From positions 1 through 64,000 of the forward strand of contig NZ_RJRZ01000016.1 of NCBI RefSeq assembly GCF_003993775.1: a DNA stretch of 64,000 bases. Reading direction: 5' to 3'. Below the pieces are notes generated by a model that was not told the origin of the DNA, made no database searches, and saw only the letters and a program-made list of their open reading frames with translations. Positions within the stretch are counted from its first letter, which is position 1; every line of letters starts with the position of its first letter. The DNA is from Frigidibacter oleivorans. GTDB taxonomy: Bacteria > Pseudomonadota > Alphaproteobacteria > Rhodobacterales > Rhodobacteraceae. This document shows, piece by piece, positions 46,359 to 55,258 of the stretch. The position numbers and the translations under genes are program-made.

Positions 46359-47801
46359 ATGAGACGCCCGATCCTGCCCCTGTCCATGCTGCTCGTCGCG
46401 GGCGCGGCGCTGGCCGCCCCGCGCAGCCCCGAGGAACAGGCGCGCATCGCCGCCGTCACCGCCCCGCCCGCCAGTTTCGCGGCCCCCGAACCGTTCGAGG
46501 CGCTGCCGGGCGGGCGGGCGACGCTGCGGGGCGAACGGGCGCGCGGGCCGGGCGCGTTCGCCGCCCCCGTGCCGGGGCTGGCCGACCCGCTGGATGCCGA
46601 ACTGGGCGCGGCGCTCTTTGCCAAGCTGTGGGTCGCCGCGCCCTCGACCACCCGCGCCTCCGACGGGCTGGGGCCGCTTTACAACGCGCGCTCCTGCCTC
46701 GGCTGCCATCCCGGAAACGGGCGCGGCCGGCCGGCAGAGCCCGGGCGCACGGGGCAGGGGATGATCCTGCGCCTGTCCGCGGCGGACGCGTCGCCGCATC
46801 CGCTGCTGGGGGAACAGCTGCAGGATCTGGCGCTGCCCGGGCTGGCGCCCGAGGGCCGGCTGACGGTCGGCTGGCAGGACCGGACCGTGCCGCTGGCGGG
46901 GGGCGAGGTCGCCCATCTGCGGCGCCCGGTCATCGCCGTCGACCCCGCCCTGCCGCCCGGCACGCGGATCAGCGCCCGGGTGGCGCAGCCGATGACCGGG
47001 CTCGGCCTGCTGGCGGCCATTCCCGACGCCGACATCCTGGCGCTGGAAGACCCGCAGGACCGCGACGGCGACGGCATCTCGGGCCGCGCGAACCGGCTGC
47101 CCGGGCCGGACGGCCGCGTGCGGCTCGGCCGCTTCGGCTGGAAGGCCGGGCACGCGACGTTGGCCGATCAGGTGGCCTCGGCCTTCGCGCTCGACATCGG
47201 GATTTCCAGCCCGTCCCGTCCCGCGGGCTGGGGCGACTGCACCCCGGCGCAGGCCGGATGCCGCGCCCGCCCCGACGGTCATGACCCGGGGCTGCGCGAC
47301 GGGGTCGAGATCGACGGGCGGGCGCTGGCGCTGGTCGCGCTGCACCTCGCCTCGCGCGCCGTGCCGGAACGGCGCGACATCGCTGACCCGCAGGTGCTGC
47401 GCGGCAAGGCGCTGTTTCACGAGACGGGCTGTCCCGCCTGCCACCGGCCGAAATTCGTGACCGACCGCCTGCCCGCCGCGGCGCCCGCCAGCCTGTCGCG
47501 CAGCTTTCAGCTGATCTGGCCCTATTCCGACCTTTTGCTGCACGACATGGGGCCGGGGCTGGCCGACGACCGGCCCGAGGCCGGGGCCGGCGGGCAGGAA
47601 TGGCGGACGCCGCCGCTGTGGGGCCTCGGCTTGACGCAGGCGGTCTCGGGGCACAGGCTGCTGCTGCATGACGGCCGCGCCCGCGGCGTGCTGGAGGCGG
47701 TGCTGTGGCATGGGGGCGAGGCGCAGGCGGCCCGCGACCGGGTGGCGGCCCTGCCGCCCGCCGACCGCGCCGCCCTGATCCGGTTTCTGGAGAGCCTATG
47801 A
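46359..47801 (+). CDS. Di-heme oxidoreductase family protein (DUF1111)
   Basis: A 480-aa periplasmic c-type cytochrome. Signal peptide covers about residues 1-19. Two heme-binding motifs are present, SCLGCH near residue 112 and GCPACH near 358. The peroxidase-like framework is visible in TRASDGLGPLYNARSC, DRDGDGISGRAN and LLLHDMGPGLADD. This family is called thiol oxidoreductase or di-heme oxidoreductase and regularly sits between two imelysins in iron-regulated operons. It may act in oxidation linked to iron transport. Its stop overlaps the second imelysin start. Confidence 0.9.
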   Translation: MRRPILPLSMLLVAGAALAAPRSPEEQARIAAVTAPPASFAAPEPFEALPGGRATLRGERARGPGAFAAPVPGLADPLDAELGAALFAKLWVAAPSTTRASDGLGPLYNARSCLGCHPGNGRGRPAEPGRTGQGMILRLSAADASPHPLLGEQLQDLALPGLAPEGRLTVGWQDRTVPLAGGEVAHLRRPVIAVDPALPPGTRISARVAQPMTGLGLLAAIPDADILALEDPQDRDGDGISGRANRLPGPDGRVRLGRFGWKAGHATLADQVASAFALDIGISSPSRPAGWGDCTPAQAGCRARPDGHDPGLRDGVEIDGRALALVALHLASRAVPERRDIADPQVLRGKALFHETGCPACHRPKFVTDRLPAAAPASLSRSFQLIWPYSDLLLHDMGPGLADDRPEAGAGGQEWRTPPLWGLGLTQAVSGHRLLLHDGRARGVLEAVLWHGGEAQAARDRVAALPPADRAALIRFLESL

Positions 47802-48808
47802 AACATCTCGCCCCGTTCCTGCTGCTGCTGGCCCTGGCCGCCCCCGTGCCCGCGCGTGCCGATCCGGTGGTCGACCGGGTGGTCGACACGGTGATCCTGC
47901 CGCGCTTCGACGCCTTCGCCGAGGCCGCCGGGACGCTGTCCGCCGCGGCCGAGGCCGATTGCCGTGCCGACAGCCCGGCCCTGCGTGCCGCCTGGAACGA
48001 CGCCTTCGACGCCTGGCTGCCGGTGCAGGCCTTCCGCTTCGGCCCGCTGGAAGAGGACGGCCGCGGGCTCGCCATCGCCTTCTGGCCCGATCCCAAGGGG
48101 GCGACCGACCGGACGCTGCGGCAGCTTCTGGCTGCGGACGGACCCGAACTGGACGGCCCCGCCGCCTATCACGGCGTCTCGGTCGCGGCGCGCGGTCTTT
48201 ATGCGCTGGAGGCGATGCTATTCGACCCGGCCTTTTCGTCCTACGGCCCCGGCGATCCCGGCTGTGCCCTGACCCGCGCCGCGGCCGGGGATCTGGCCGC
48301 CACCGCCGCCGCCGCGGCCGAGGCCTGGCACCGGGATTTCGCGCCGCTCCTGCGCGACGCGGGCGCGCCCGGCAACACCCGCTTCCTGTCGGGGCACGAG
48401 GCCCGGCAGGCGATCTTCACCCAGCTGGTGACGCAGCTTGGCTTCGACGCCGAAACCCGGCTGGGCCGGCCGCTCGGGACCATCGAGCGGCCCCGCCCGC
48501 TGCGCGCCGAAAGCCGGCTGTCCGGCCGCAGCCTGCGCAATGTACAGCTGTCGCTGGCCGCGAACCGGGCGCTGGCGCAGGCGCTGACCGATGGCGGCAC
48601 CGAGCTGCTGTTCGACCAGTTCGACTATGCGCAGCAGGTGGCCGCCCGGCTGTCCGACCCGGTCTTCGACGCGGTGGAGGCGCCGACGGGCCGGATGCGG
48701 ACCGAAGAGCTGAAGACGGCCATCGAACGGCTGCACGACACCGCCAATGCCGAACTCGCGGCCGAACTCGGCGTCGCGGCCGGGTTCAACGCGCTGGATG
48801 GAGATTGA
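47798..48808 (+). CDS. Second imelysin-family protein, motif His replaced
   Basis: A 336-aa secreted imelysin (signal peptide to about residue 21, ARAD). The position of GxHxxE reads GLYALE (about residues 133-138), so the His is replaced by Tyr. The rest of the imelysin fold is recognisable: RAAWNDAFDAWLPVQAFRFGPLEEDGR and AESRLSGRSLRNVQLSL. It overlaps the di-heme gene by four bases. Loss of the His argues against metal binding at that site. Confidence 0.88.
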   Translation: MKHLAPFLLLLALAAPVPARADPVVDRVVDTVILPRFDAFAEAAGTLSAAAEADCRADSPALRAAWNDAFDAWLPVQAFRFGPLEEDGRGLAIAFWPDPKGATDRTLRQLLAADGPELDGPAAYHGVSVAARGLYALEAMLFDPAFSSYGPGDPGCALTRAAAGDLAATAAAAAEAWHRDFAPLLRDAGAPGNTRFLSGHEARQAIFTQLVTQLGFDAETRLGRPLGTIERPRPLRAESRLSGRSLRNVQLSLAANRALAQALTDGGTELLFDQFDYAQQVAARLSDPVFDAVEAPTGRMRTEELKTAIERLHDTANAELAAELGVAAGFNALDGD

Positions 48809-48812
48809 GGAC

Positions 48813-49892
48813 ATGACCACCCGCCGCGGCTTCCTCGCCACGCTTCTCGCCGCCTCGACCCTGCCGCGGCTCGGCTGGGCGGATGCGGGCAGCCCCGCCT
48901 TCCTCGCCGCCGCCCGGGATGCCGACGGGCGCTTCGCGCTTTACGGCGTGGGCGCGGACGGGACCGACCGGTTCCGCATCGGCCTGCCGGCGCGGGGCCA
49001 TGCCGGGGCGGTACATCCGACCGAGCCGCTGGCCGTGGCCTTCGCCCGCCGTCCCGGCACCTTCGCCGTGGTGCTGAACTGCGTCACGGGGGAAACGCTG
49101 GCCCGGCTCGACAGTCCCGCGGGCCGGCACTTCATGGGTCATGGCAGCTTCTCGCCCGATGGCGCGCTGCTCTACACCGCCGAGAACGATTTCGTCACCA
49201 CCCGCGGCAAGATCGGCCTGTGGTCGCGGGCCGAGGGCTGGCGGCGGGTGGGCGAGCTGGAAAGTCACGGCATCGGGCCGCATGACGTGCAGTTCCTGCC
49301 GGACGGGGTGACGCTGGCCATCGCCAATGGCGGGATCGAGACGCATCCCGACCGAGGGCGCGAGAAGCTGAACCTGCCCACCATGCAGCCCTCGCTGGCC
49401 TATCTGGACCTCGCGGGCAGGCTGCTCGACCGGGTGGACCTGCCGCCCGCCTGGCACCGCAATTCCATCCGCCATCTCGCCATCGGACCGGACGGGACCG
49501 TGGCCTTCGCCATGCAATGGGAGGATGTGCCCGAAACCGCGCCGCCGCTGTTGGGCCTGCACCGCCGCGGCGCGGCCCCGGTCTTCGCCGAGGCGGGCGA
49601 GGTGCAGCACCGGCTGATGAAGGGCTATGTCGGCAGCGTCGCCATCAGCCGGGACGGCAGCCTGATCGCCGTGTCCTGCCCGCGCGGCGGCCGGGTGCAG
49701 GTCTTCGACCGGCAGGGCGCGCTGGTGCAGACGGTGGAACGCGCCGATGTCTGCGGGCTGGCGCCCCTGGGCGCGGGCTTCGCGCTGACGGACGGGGTCG
49801 GCGGCCTGCTGCGGCTGGAGGACGGACAGCTGACCGCGCTCGGCGCCCGGGCCCGGGCCTGGGACAATCACGCGGTGGCGCTGCCCGGCTGA
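48813..49892 (+). CDS. DUF1513 secreted beta-propeller-like protein
   Basis: A 359-aa protein with a twin-arginine signal (TTRRGFLATLLAAS). It shows repeated blade-like segments such as HFMGHGSFSPDGALLYTAEND, GIGPHDVQFLPDGVTLAIANGG and HRNSIRHLAIGPDGTVAFAMQWED, typical of DUF1513. These proteins end the imelysin/di-heme operon in other bacteria. Tat export suggests it folds before export, perhaps with a cofactor. The ATG at 48813 is preferred over one five codons earlier. Confidence 0.88.
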   Translation: MTTRRGFLATLLAASTLPRLGWADAGSPAFLAAARDADGRFALYGVGADGTDRFRIGLPARGHAGAVHPTEPLAVAFARRPGTFAVVLNCVTGETLARLDSPAGRHFMGHGSFSPDGALLYTAENDFVTTRGKIGLWSRAEGWRRVGELESHGIGPHDVQFLPDGVTLAIANGGIETHPDRGREKLNLPTMQPSLAYLDLAGRLLDRVDLPPAWHRNSIRHLAIGPDGTVAFAMQWEDVPETAPPLLGLHRRGAAPVFAEAGEVQHRLMKGYVGSVAISRDGSLIAVSCPRGGRVQVFDRQGALVQTVERADVCGLAPLGAGFALTDGVGGLLRLEDGQLTALGARARAWDNHAVALPG

Positions 49893-49982
49893 GCCGGCCG
49901 CGGCTTCCTGTCGGCCCAATATCCCGGGGGCGAATTGCGCCGGATGGCGCGAGAGGGGGCAGCGCCCCCTCCTGCCCTGTCG

Positions 49983-52175
49983 TCAGGCTGCCCTGGCCTT
50001 GTCCGGGGCGAAGCGGCCGTAGAAGCTCTGCCCCTGCGCCGCCATCTCGCGCAGCAGGGCCGGCGGCTCGAACCGCTTGCCGTGGCGGGCGGTCAGATCG
50101 TCGCAGATCTCGACCGCGCGCGCGGCGCCGAGGATGTCGAGCCACGAGAACGGCCCGCCCGACCATGGGGCAAAGCCCCAGCCGAGAATCGCGCCGACAT
50201 CGCCTTCGCGGATGTCGGTCAGCACCCCCGCCTCCAGCGCGCGCACCGCCTCCAGCACCTGCGCGAACAGCAGCCGGTGCTGCACTTCGGTCAGTTCCGG
50301 CTGGTCGCTGCGGGTCGGGTAGTCCTGCGGCAGGCCTTCCCACAGGCCCAGCCGTCCGCCCTTGTCGTCATAGGCATAGAAGCCGGCATTGGACTTGCGG
50401 CCCAGACGGCCCTTGTCCGCCATGGCGAACAGCACCGCGTCCACCGCCTCGTCGGGATAGTCGGCTCCCATCGCGGCCTTGGTGGCCTTGGCGATCTTCA
50501 CCCCGAGGTCGATCGAGGTTTCGTCCACCAGTTGCAGCGGCCCCAGCGGCATGCCCACCAGCTTGGCCGCGTTCTCGACCAGCGCCGGTTCCACGCCCTC
50601 GGCCACCATGCGGATGCCTTCGTTGATATAGGGGATGATGCAGCGGTTGGCGTAGAAGAAGCGCGCGTCGTTGACGACGATCGGCGTCTTGCGGATCTGG
50701 CGCACGAAGTCGAGCGCTTTGGCCACCGCGACATCGCCGGTTTCCTTGCCCCGGATGATCTCGACAAGGTTCATCTTGTCCACGGGGCTGAAGAAATGGA
50801 TGCCGATGAACTGTCCCGGCCGGGCGCTGGCGCGGGCCAGGTCGCTGATCGGCAGGGTGGAGGTATTGGTGGCGAAGACGGCGTCGGCGGGGATCACCGC
50901 CTCGGCCTTCTGGGTCACGCCGGCCTTCACGCCCGGATCCTCGAACACCGCCTCGACGATCAGGTCGCAGCCCGACAGCGCGGCATAGTCGGTGGTGGCG
51001 GCGATCCGGCCCAGAACCTCGGCCTTCTTCTCGGCCGTGACCTTGCCGCGCTTCATCCCCTTGTCGAGCAGGCTTTCCGAATGCGCGCGGCCCCGGTCGG
51101 CGGCTTCCTGCGCGGCGTCGATCAGCACCACCTCGATTCCGGCCAGCGCCGCGACATAGGCGATGCCCGCGCCCATCATCCCGGCGCCGAGCACGCCCAG
51201 CTTCCTCACCGTCTGGTCGGGGACGGCGGGGCGGTTGGCGCCCTTCTCCAGCGCCTCCTTGTTGATGAACAGCGACCGGATCATCGCGTTGGAAGAGGGG
51301 TTCAGCAGCACATGGGTGAACCAGCGCGCCTCGATCTTCAGCGCGGTGTCGAAGGGCACCAGCGCGCCTTCATAGACCGCCGACAACAGCGCCTTCGCCG
51401 CCGGATAGACGCCTTGGGTCTTGCCGTTCACCATCGCCGAGGCGCCGACGAAGGTCATGAACCCGGCCGGGTGATAGGGCGCGCCGCCGGGCATCTTCCA
51501 GCCCTTCGCGTCCCAGGGCTTCACCAGGTCGGCATCCTTCGCCGACAGCACCCATTCCTTCGCCCGGGCCAGCAGTTCGTCGGGGGCGACGACCTCGTCG
51601 ATCAGCCCCGCCTTCTGCGCCGATTTCGGATCGCTCAGCTTGCCTTCCAGCAGGAAGGGCGCCGCCGCCATCGCGCCCAGCTTGCGGCTGACGCGGGTGG
51701 TGCCGCCGCCGCCGGGGAAGATGCCGACCATGATTTCCGGCAGGCCGATCTTGGCCTTCGGATTGTCGGCGGCGATGATCCGGTGGCAGGCCAGCGGCAG
51801 TTCCAGCCCGATGCCGAGCGCGGTGCCCGGCAGCGCCGCGACGATAGGCTTGCCCCCCTTCAGCGTCTTGGCATCCATGCCCGCGCGTTCGATCTTGCGC
51901 AGCACGCCATGCATCTGCATCACGCCGTCGAAGATCGCCTGTGCCCCGCCCTCGCGCATCTGCGCGATGACGTTCAGGTCCATCCCCCCGGCGAAGTCCT
52001 TCTTGCCCGAGGTGACGATCACGCCCTTCACCGCCGGATCGGCGAGTGCCGCGTCGATATGGCCGTCGAGTTCGGCGAAGCCCGTCATCGACATGACGTT
52101 CATCGACTTCGCGGCGACGTCCCAGGTGATGGTGGCAACGCCGTCCGCATCGACGGCATAGGTGAAATCGGTCAT
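49983..52175 (-). CDS. Bifunctional enoyl-CoA hydratase / 3-hydroxyacyl-CoA dehydrogenase (FadB/FadJ-like)
   Basis: A 730-aa multifunctional beta-oxidation enzyme. The crotonase part (1-290) has GKKDFAGGMDL, PGTALGIGLELPLACH and PEIMVGIFPGGGGT. The dehydrogenase part (about 325-730) has the NAD loop LGVLGAGMMGAGIAYV, NTSTLPI, GIHFFSPVDKMNLVEII and NDARFFYANRCIIPYINEG. Length suits FadJ. It is last in an operon with thiolase and cupin and overlaps the cupin stop by four bases. The chain-length preference is not visible. Confidence 0.94.
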   Translation of the reverse strand: MTDFTYAVDADGVATITWDVAAKSMNVMSMTGFAELDGHIDAALADPAVKGVIVTSGKKDFAGGMDLNVIAQMREGGAQAIFDGVMQMHGVLRKIERAGMDAKTLKGGKPIVAALPGTALGIGLELPLACHRIIAADNPKAKIGLPEIMVGIFPGGGGTTRVSRKLGAMAAAPFLLEGKLSDPKSAQKAGLIDEVVAPDELLARAKEWVLSAKDADLVKPWDAKGWKMPGGAPYHPAGFMTFVGASAMVNGKTQGVYPAAKALLSAVYEGALVPFDTALKIEARWFTHVLLNPSSNAMIRSLFINKEALEKGANRPAVPDQTVRKLGVLGAGMMGAGIAYVAALAGIEVVLIDAAQEAADRGRAHSESLLDKGMKRGKVTAEKKAEVLGRIAATTDYAALSGCDLIVEAVFEDPGVKAGVTQKAEAVIPADAVFATNTSTLPISDLARASARPGQFIGIHFFSPVDKMNLVEIIRGKETGDVAVAKALDFVRQIRKTPIVVNDARFFYANRCIIPYINEGIRMVAEGVEPALVENAAKLVGMPLGPLQLVDETSIDLGVKIAKATKAAMGADYPDEAVDAVLFAMADKGRLGRKSNAGFYAYDDKGGRLGLWEGLPQDYPTRSDQPELTEVQHRLLFAQVLEAVRALEAGVLTDIREGDVGAILGWGFAPWSGGPFSWLDILGAARAVEICDDLTARHGKRFEPPALLREMAAQGQSFYGRFAPDKARAA

Positions 52176-52642
52176 TCGTCCTCTCCCTTCCTCGGATAGG
52201 GGGTGCCGTCGAGATGCGTGTAGCCGTCAGGCGTGCCCAGCAGATCGAGGCCCGGATATGTCGTGATGTTGCGCGGCTGCCGGCTGCCGAGGATCAGGTA
52301 GGTCGCCGGTTCGCCGGTATGGTTCTTCAGCATGTGGCCGACCTCGACCCCCGCCTTCCAGCAGCAGAAGTCGCCGGGGCCGATCACCGTGCCCTCGCCA
52401 TCCTCGATCACGGTCAGGCTGCCCGAGATCATGAACAGGAATTCGTCCTCGTCGGATTCCCAGTGCATCTGCGACGACTGGCCGCCCGGATGCAGGCTTT
52501 CCAGCGCGAGCCCGAACTGCGTCAGCCCGCCGGCATCGGTCAGGTGCCGCCACGACAGGTTGCCGGCCCCCTGGTTATAGGGATCGGGATAGCTCGACAC
52601 GCCATGGGTCTCGGGCACGTCGGCGACATGGAAGATCGCCAT
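52172..52642 (-). CDS. Cupin domain protein embedded in the acyl-CoA operon
   Basis: A 156-aa single-cupin protein. The metal-binding motif reads LESLHPGGQSSQMHWESDEDEFLFMISGSLTVIEDGEG (His at the HWESDEDE motif, described by residues). The second motif is GDFCCWKAGVEVGHMLKNHTGEPATYL. It is sandwiched between thiolase (one-base gap) and fadB (ATGA overlap), so it is co-translated with them. It may be a regulatory or detoxifying partner; its function is unknown. Confidence 0.85.
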   Translation of the reverse strand: MAIFHVADVPETHGVSSYPDPYNQGAGNLSWRHLTDAGGLTQFGLALESLHPGGQSSQMHWESDEDEFLFMISGSLTVIEDGEGTVIGPGDFCCWKAGVEVGHMLKNHTGEPATYLILGSRQPRNITTYPGLDLLGTPDGYTHLDGTPYPRKGEDE

Positions 52643-52643
52643 G

Positions 52644-53855
52644 TCAGACCCTTTCGATGATCGTGGCCGCGCCCATGCCGCTGGCGATGCAGAGCGTGGC
52701 GAGCCCGGTGGACAGGTCGCGCCGTTCCATCTCGTCCAGCAGGGTGCCGAGGATGATCGCTCCGGTCGCGCCCAGCGGGTGGCCCATCGCGATCGCGCCG
52801 CCGTTCACGTTGACCTTGTCGGCGGACACGTCGAAGGCCTGCATGAAGCGCAGGACGACCGCCGCGAAGGCCTCGTTCACCTCGAACAGGTCGATATCGG
52901 AAATCGACATGCCGCTGTCCTTCAGGATCTTCTCGGTCACCGGCACCGGGCCGGTCAGCATGATCGTGGGATCCGTGCCGATCTTGGCGGTGGCGCGGAT
53001 GCGGGCGCGGGGTTTCAGGCCCTGCGCCTCGCCGAATTCCCTGCTGCCGATCAGCACGGCTGCCGCACCGTCCACGATGCCGCTGGAATTGCCGGCGTGA
53101 TGGACATGCTCGACCCGTTCCAGATGCGGATATTTCATCAGCGCGATCTTGTCGAAGCCGGGCATCACCTCGCCCATGTCCTTGAACGAGGGTTTCAGCG
53201 CCCCCAGCGACTGCATGTCGGTGCTCGGGCGCATGTATTCGTCGCGGGCGAGGATCGGCAGGCCGTTCTGGTCGGTCACCGGGACGATCGAGCGGGCGAA
53301 GCGGTTGTCGGCCCAGGCCTCGGCCGCGCGGCGTTGCGATTCCACCGCCAGCGCGTCCACATCGTCCCGGCCGAAGCCGTATTCGGTTGCGATGATGTCG
53401 GCGGATATGCCCTGCGGCACGAAATAGCTCTTCATCGCCAGCGCCGGATCGACGGCGATGGCTGCCCCGTCCGACCCCATCGCCACGCGGCCCATCATCT
53501 CGACCCCGCCGGCGATATAGGCCCGGCCCGCGCCGGCCTTCACCTGGTTGGCGGCAAGGTTCACCGCCTCCAGCCCCGAGGCGCAGAAGCGGTTGATCGA
53601 CAGGCCCGGGATCGACTGGTCGAGATCCGACATCAGCACGGCGGACCGGGCCAGGCAGCCGCCCTGTTCGGCCACCTGCGTGACATTGCCCCAGATCACG
53701 TCCTCGACTGCGTGACCGTCGAGCCCGTTGCGATCCTTCACCGCGTTCAGCAGCCGTGCGGACAGCGCCAGCGAGGTCACCTCGTGCAGCGCGCCATCGG
53801 GCCGGCCCTTGCCGCGCGGCGTGCGGCAGGCGTCGTAGATATAGGCTTCGGTCAT
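52644..53855 (-). CDS. Acetyl-CoA C-acyltransferase (thiolase, FadA-like)
   Basis: A 403-aa thiolase that splits 3-ketoacyl-CoA. The acyl-enzyme cysteine is in INRFCASGLEAVNLAA, and the C-terminal residues NVNGGAIAMGHPLGATGA and CIASGMGAATIIERV are complete. It is upstream of the cupin and the hydratase/dehydrogenase, forming the standard beta-oxidation trio with a cupin inserted. The start is the ATG at 53855. Confidence 0.95.
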   Translation of the reverse strand: MTEAYIYDACRTPRGKGRPDGALHEVTSLALSARLLNAVKDRNGLDGHAVEDVIWGNVTQVAEQGGCLARSAVLMSDLDQSIPGLSINRFCASGLEAVNLAANQVKAGAGRAYIAGGVEMMGRVAMGSDGAAIAVDPALAMKSYFVPQGISADIIATEYGFGRDDVDALAVESQRRAAEAWADNRFARSIVPVTDQNGLPILARDEYMRPSTDMQSLGALKPSFKDMGEVMPGFDKIALMKYPHLERVEHVHHAGNSSGIVDGAAAVLIGSREFGEAQGLKPRARIRATAKIGTDPTIMLTGPVPVTEKILKDSGMSISDIDLFEVNEAFAAVVLRFMQAFDVSADKVNVNGGAIAMGHPLGATGAIILGTLLDEMERRDLSTGLATLCIASGMGAATIIERV

Positions 53856-53886
53856 CGGGTTCTCCTTGGTCTCGCGGGGCCGCGGC

Positions 53887-54513
53887 TCATGCCCTGTCGG
53901 ACGGGTTGCCGGGCATCAGGTCGTAGGGGTGTTTCCAGCCGGGCAGGGCCGCGATGCGGTCCAGCCACAGGTCGACCGCCGGCATCGCCTTGCGGTCGAA
54001 GGTGAAGGGTTCGGGATAGAACAGATAGCCGCAGCAGGCGAAGTCGGCGAGCGTCGGCCCGTCGCCCACCATCCAGTCGCGGCCCGCCAGATGGCCCTCC
54101 AGCACCGCCAGCGCGGTCTGCACCCGGCCCGTCAGCCACTGGATCGCCTCGGCGGGCCGCTTGTCCGGCGGCACGAAGTTCATCATGAAACGCAGCCCGC
54201 CCTGCTGGCCCGAGCCCTTCTGCGCATCCCAGAACATCCAGCGCAGGATCTCGTTGCGGTCGCCGTCGAGGAACTTGCCGGTGCGTTCGGCCACATGCAG
54301 CTGGATCACGCAGGACTGGGTCAGGGTCAGCCCGTCCTCGACGAAGACCGGCGCCTCGCCCATCTCGTTGATCGCGCGGAAGGCGGGGCTGCGGGCCTCG
54401 CCGTGGAAGAAGTCCACATATTCCGGCTGCCAGTCATAGCCGGCCAGCGTCATCGTCAGCGCCGCCTTGTAGGCATTGCCGCTTTCGCCGAAGCAATAGA
54501 GTTTCGCGGTCAT
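53887..54513 (-). CDS. Glutathione S-transferase family protein
   Basis: A 208-aa GST with thioredoxin-like N-terminal domain (LYCFGESGNAYKAALTMTLAGYDWQ) and helical C-terminal domain (WMVGDGPTLADFACCGYLFY). The Ser of the N-terminal stretch could activate glutathione. It lies between the thiolase and a small ORF in the acyl-CoA block; a detoxification role is only suggested by context. Confidence 0.9.
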   Translation of the reverse strand: MTAKLYCFGESGNAYKAALTMTLAGYDWQPEYVDFFHGEARSPAFRAINEMGEAPVFVEDGLTLTQSCVIQLHVAERTGKFLDGDRNEILRWMFWDAQKGSGQQGGLRFMMNFVPPDKRPAEAIQWLTGRVQTALAVLEGHLAGRDWMVGDGPTLADFACCGYLFYPEPFTFDRKAMPAVDLWLDRIAALPGWKHPYDLMPGNPSDRA

Positions 54514-54537
54514 GTCATCCCTCCCCGGGTGCCTTGG

Positions 54538-54750
54538 TCAGGTCTTGCGCGCGTCCAGTTCGGCCCGGAACAGCCGCAGCCGGTGTGTCAGGTTCGACTC
54601 ATGGGTGACCGAACCGAAATTCTCGAACAGGAAGACCAGCGCCTCGTCCTGGGTCACCTGCGCCTCGTCGGCGAAGCGGCGCAGGGCGCGATAGGCATCC
54701 TCGGTCAGCGCGACCGGAAAGCGGCGGGTCAGGCGCAGGCGCTTGGGCAT
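54538..54750 (-). CDS. Small 70-aa hypothetical protein
   Basis: A 70-aa frame whose ATG overlaps the stop of the GFA gene by one base (TGATG), indicating coupling. It begins basic (MPKRLRLTRRFPVALTEDAYRALRRFA) and continues DEAQVTQDEALVFLFENFG. It may be a small helical or ribbon-helix-helix-like protein, but I do not recognise it. Its position between a GFA and a GST gene suggests a shared stress role. Confidence 0.55.
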   Translation of the reverse strand: MPKRLRLTRRFPVALTEDAYRALRRFADEAQVTQDEALVFLFENFGSVTHESNLTHRLRLFRAELDARKT

Positions 54751-55205
54751 CAGCGGCCCTCCGCCGCCTGATGGCTGTGCGCCTGTTCCGTCGTCGCCTC
54801 GCCCGGCAGGCCGGCGAGGTGGTCGATCCAGCCGAGCCGGCTTTCCATGCCGAACTGCCGCACCGGCCGGAAGGGGAAGCCCGCGGGAAGGCTGCCCTCG
54901 GTCACTTCGATCTGGTCCTCTCCAAACGAGCGGAAGGCCAGGGGCGTGCCGCAGGCGGGGCAGAAGCCGCGTTCTGCGATGTCGGACGAGGCGAACCACG
55001 CGGGTTCGGCCAGCCACGTCACCCGGTCCGCCGGCAGTTTCAGGAAGGCCGCATAGGGGCCACCCACCTGCCGCTGGCACATCCGGCAATGGCAGACCGA
55101 GGCGCGGGTCGGCCCCGCCGCGATGCGATAGCGCACCGCCCCGCACTGGCAGGATCCTTCCGCCGCCGGCGTCTCGATCCAGTCGTCCTCCGCTGCTTCG
55201 GCCAT
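54750..55205 (-). CDS. GFA family protein (second copy)
   Basis: A 151-aa protein with the three zinc-binding cysteine clusters of the GFA fold: GSCQCGAVRY, CHCRMCQRQ and [22 protein letters not shown] precedes the ATG. It is distinct from the copy at 37938 (different flanks and extended C-terminus). It is the first of three packed genes (GFA, small ORF, GST) behind acyl-CoA dehydrogenase. Confidence 0.9.
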   Translation of the reverse strand: MAEAAEDDWIETPAAEGSCQCGAVRYRIAAGPTRASVCHCRMCQRQVGGPYAAFLKLPADRVTWLAEPAWFASSDIAERGFCPACGTPLAFRSFGEDQIEVTEGSLPAGFPFRPVRQFGMESRLGWIDHLAGLPGEATTEQAHSHQAAEGR

Positions 55206-55258
55206 CGCTCCCTCCTCCGTTCCGGCGGCCCGGCAGGCCGCGCTGCTGCGGGTCGAGA

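Noticed and set aside
49935-52199. 754-codon plus-strand frame
   Set aside because: Shadow of the FadB/FadJ-like gene.
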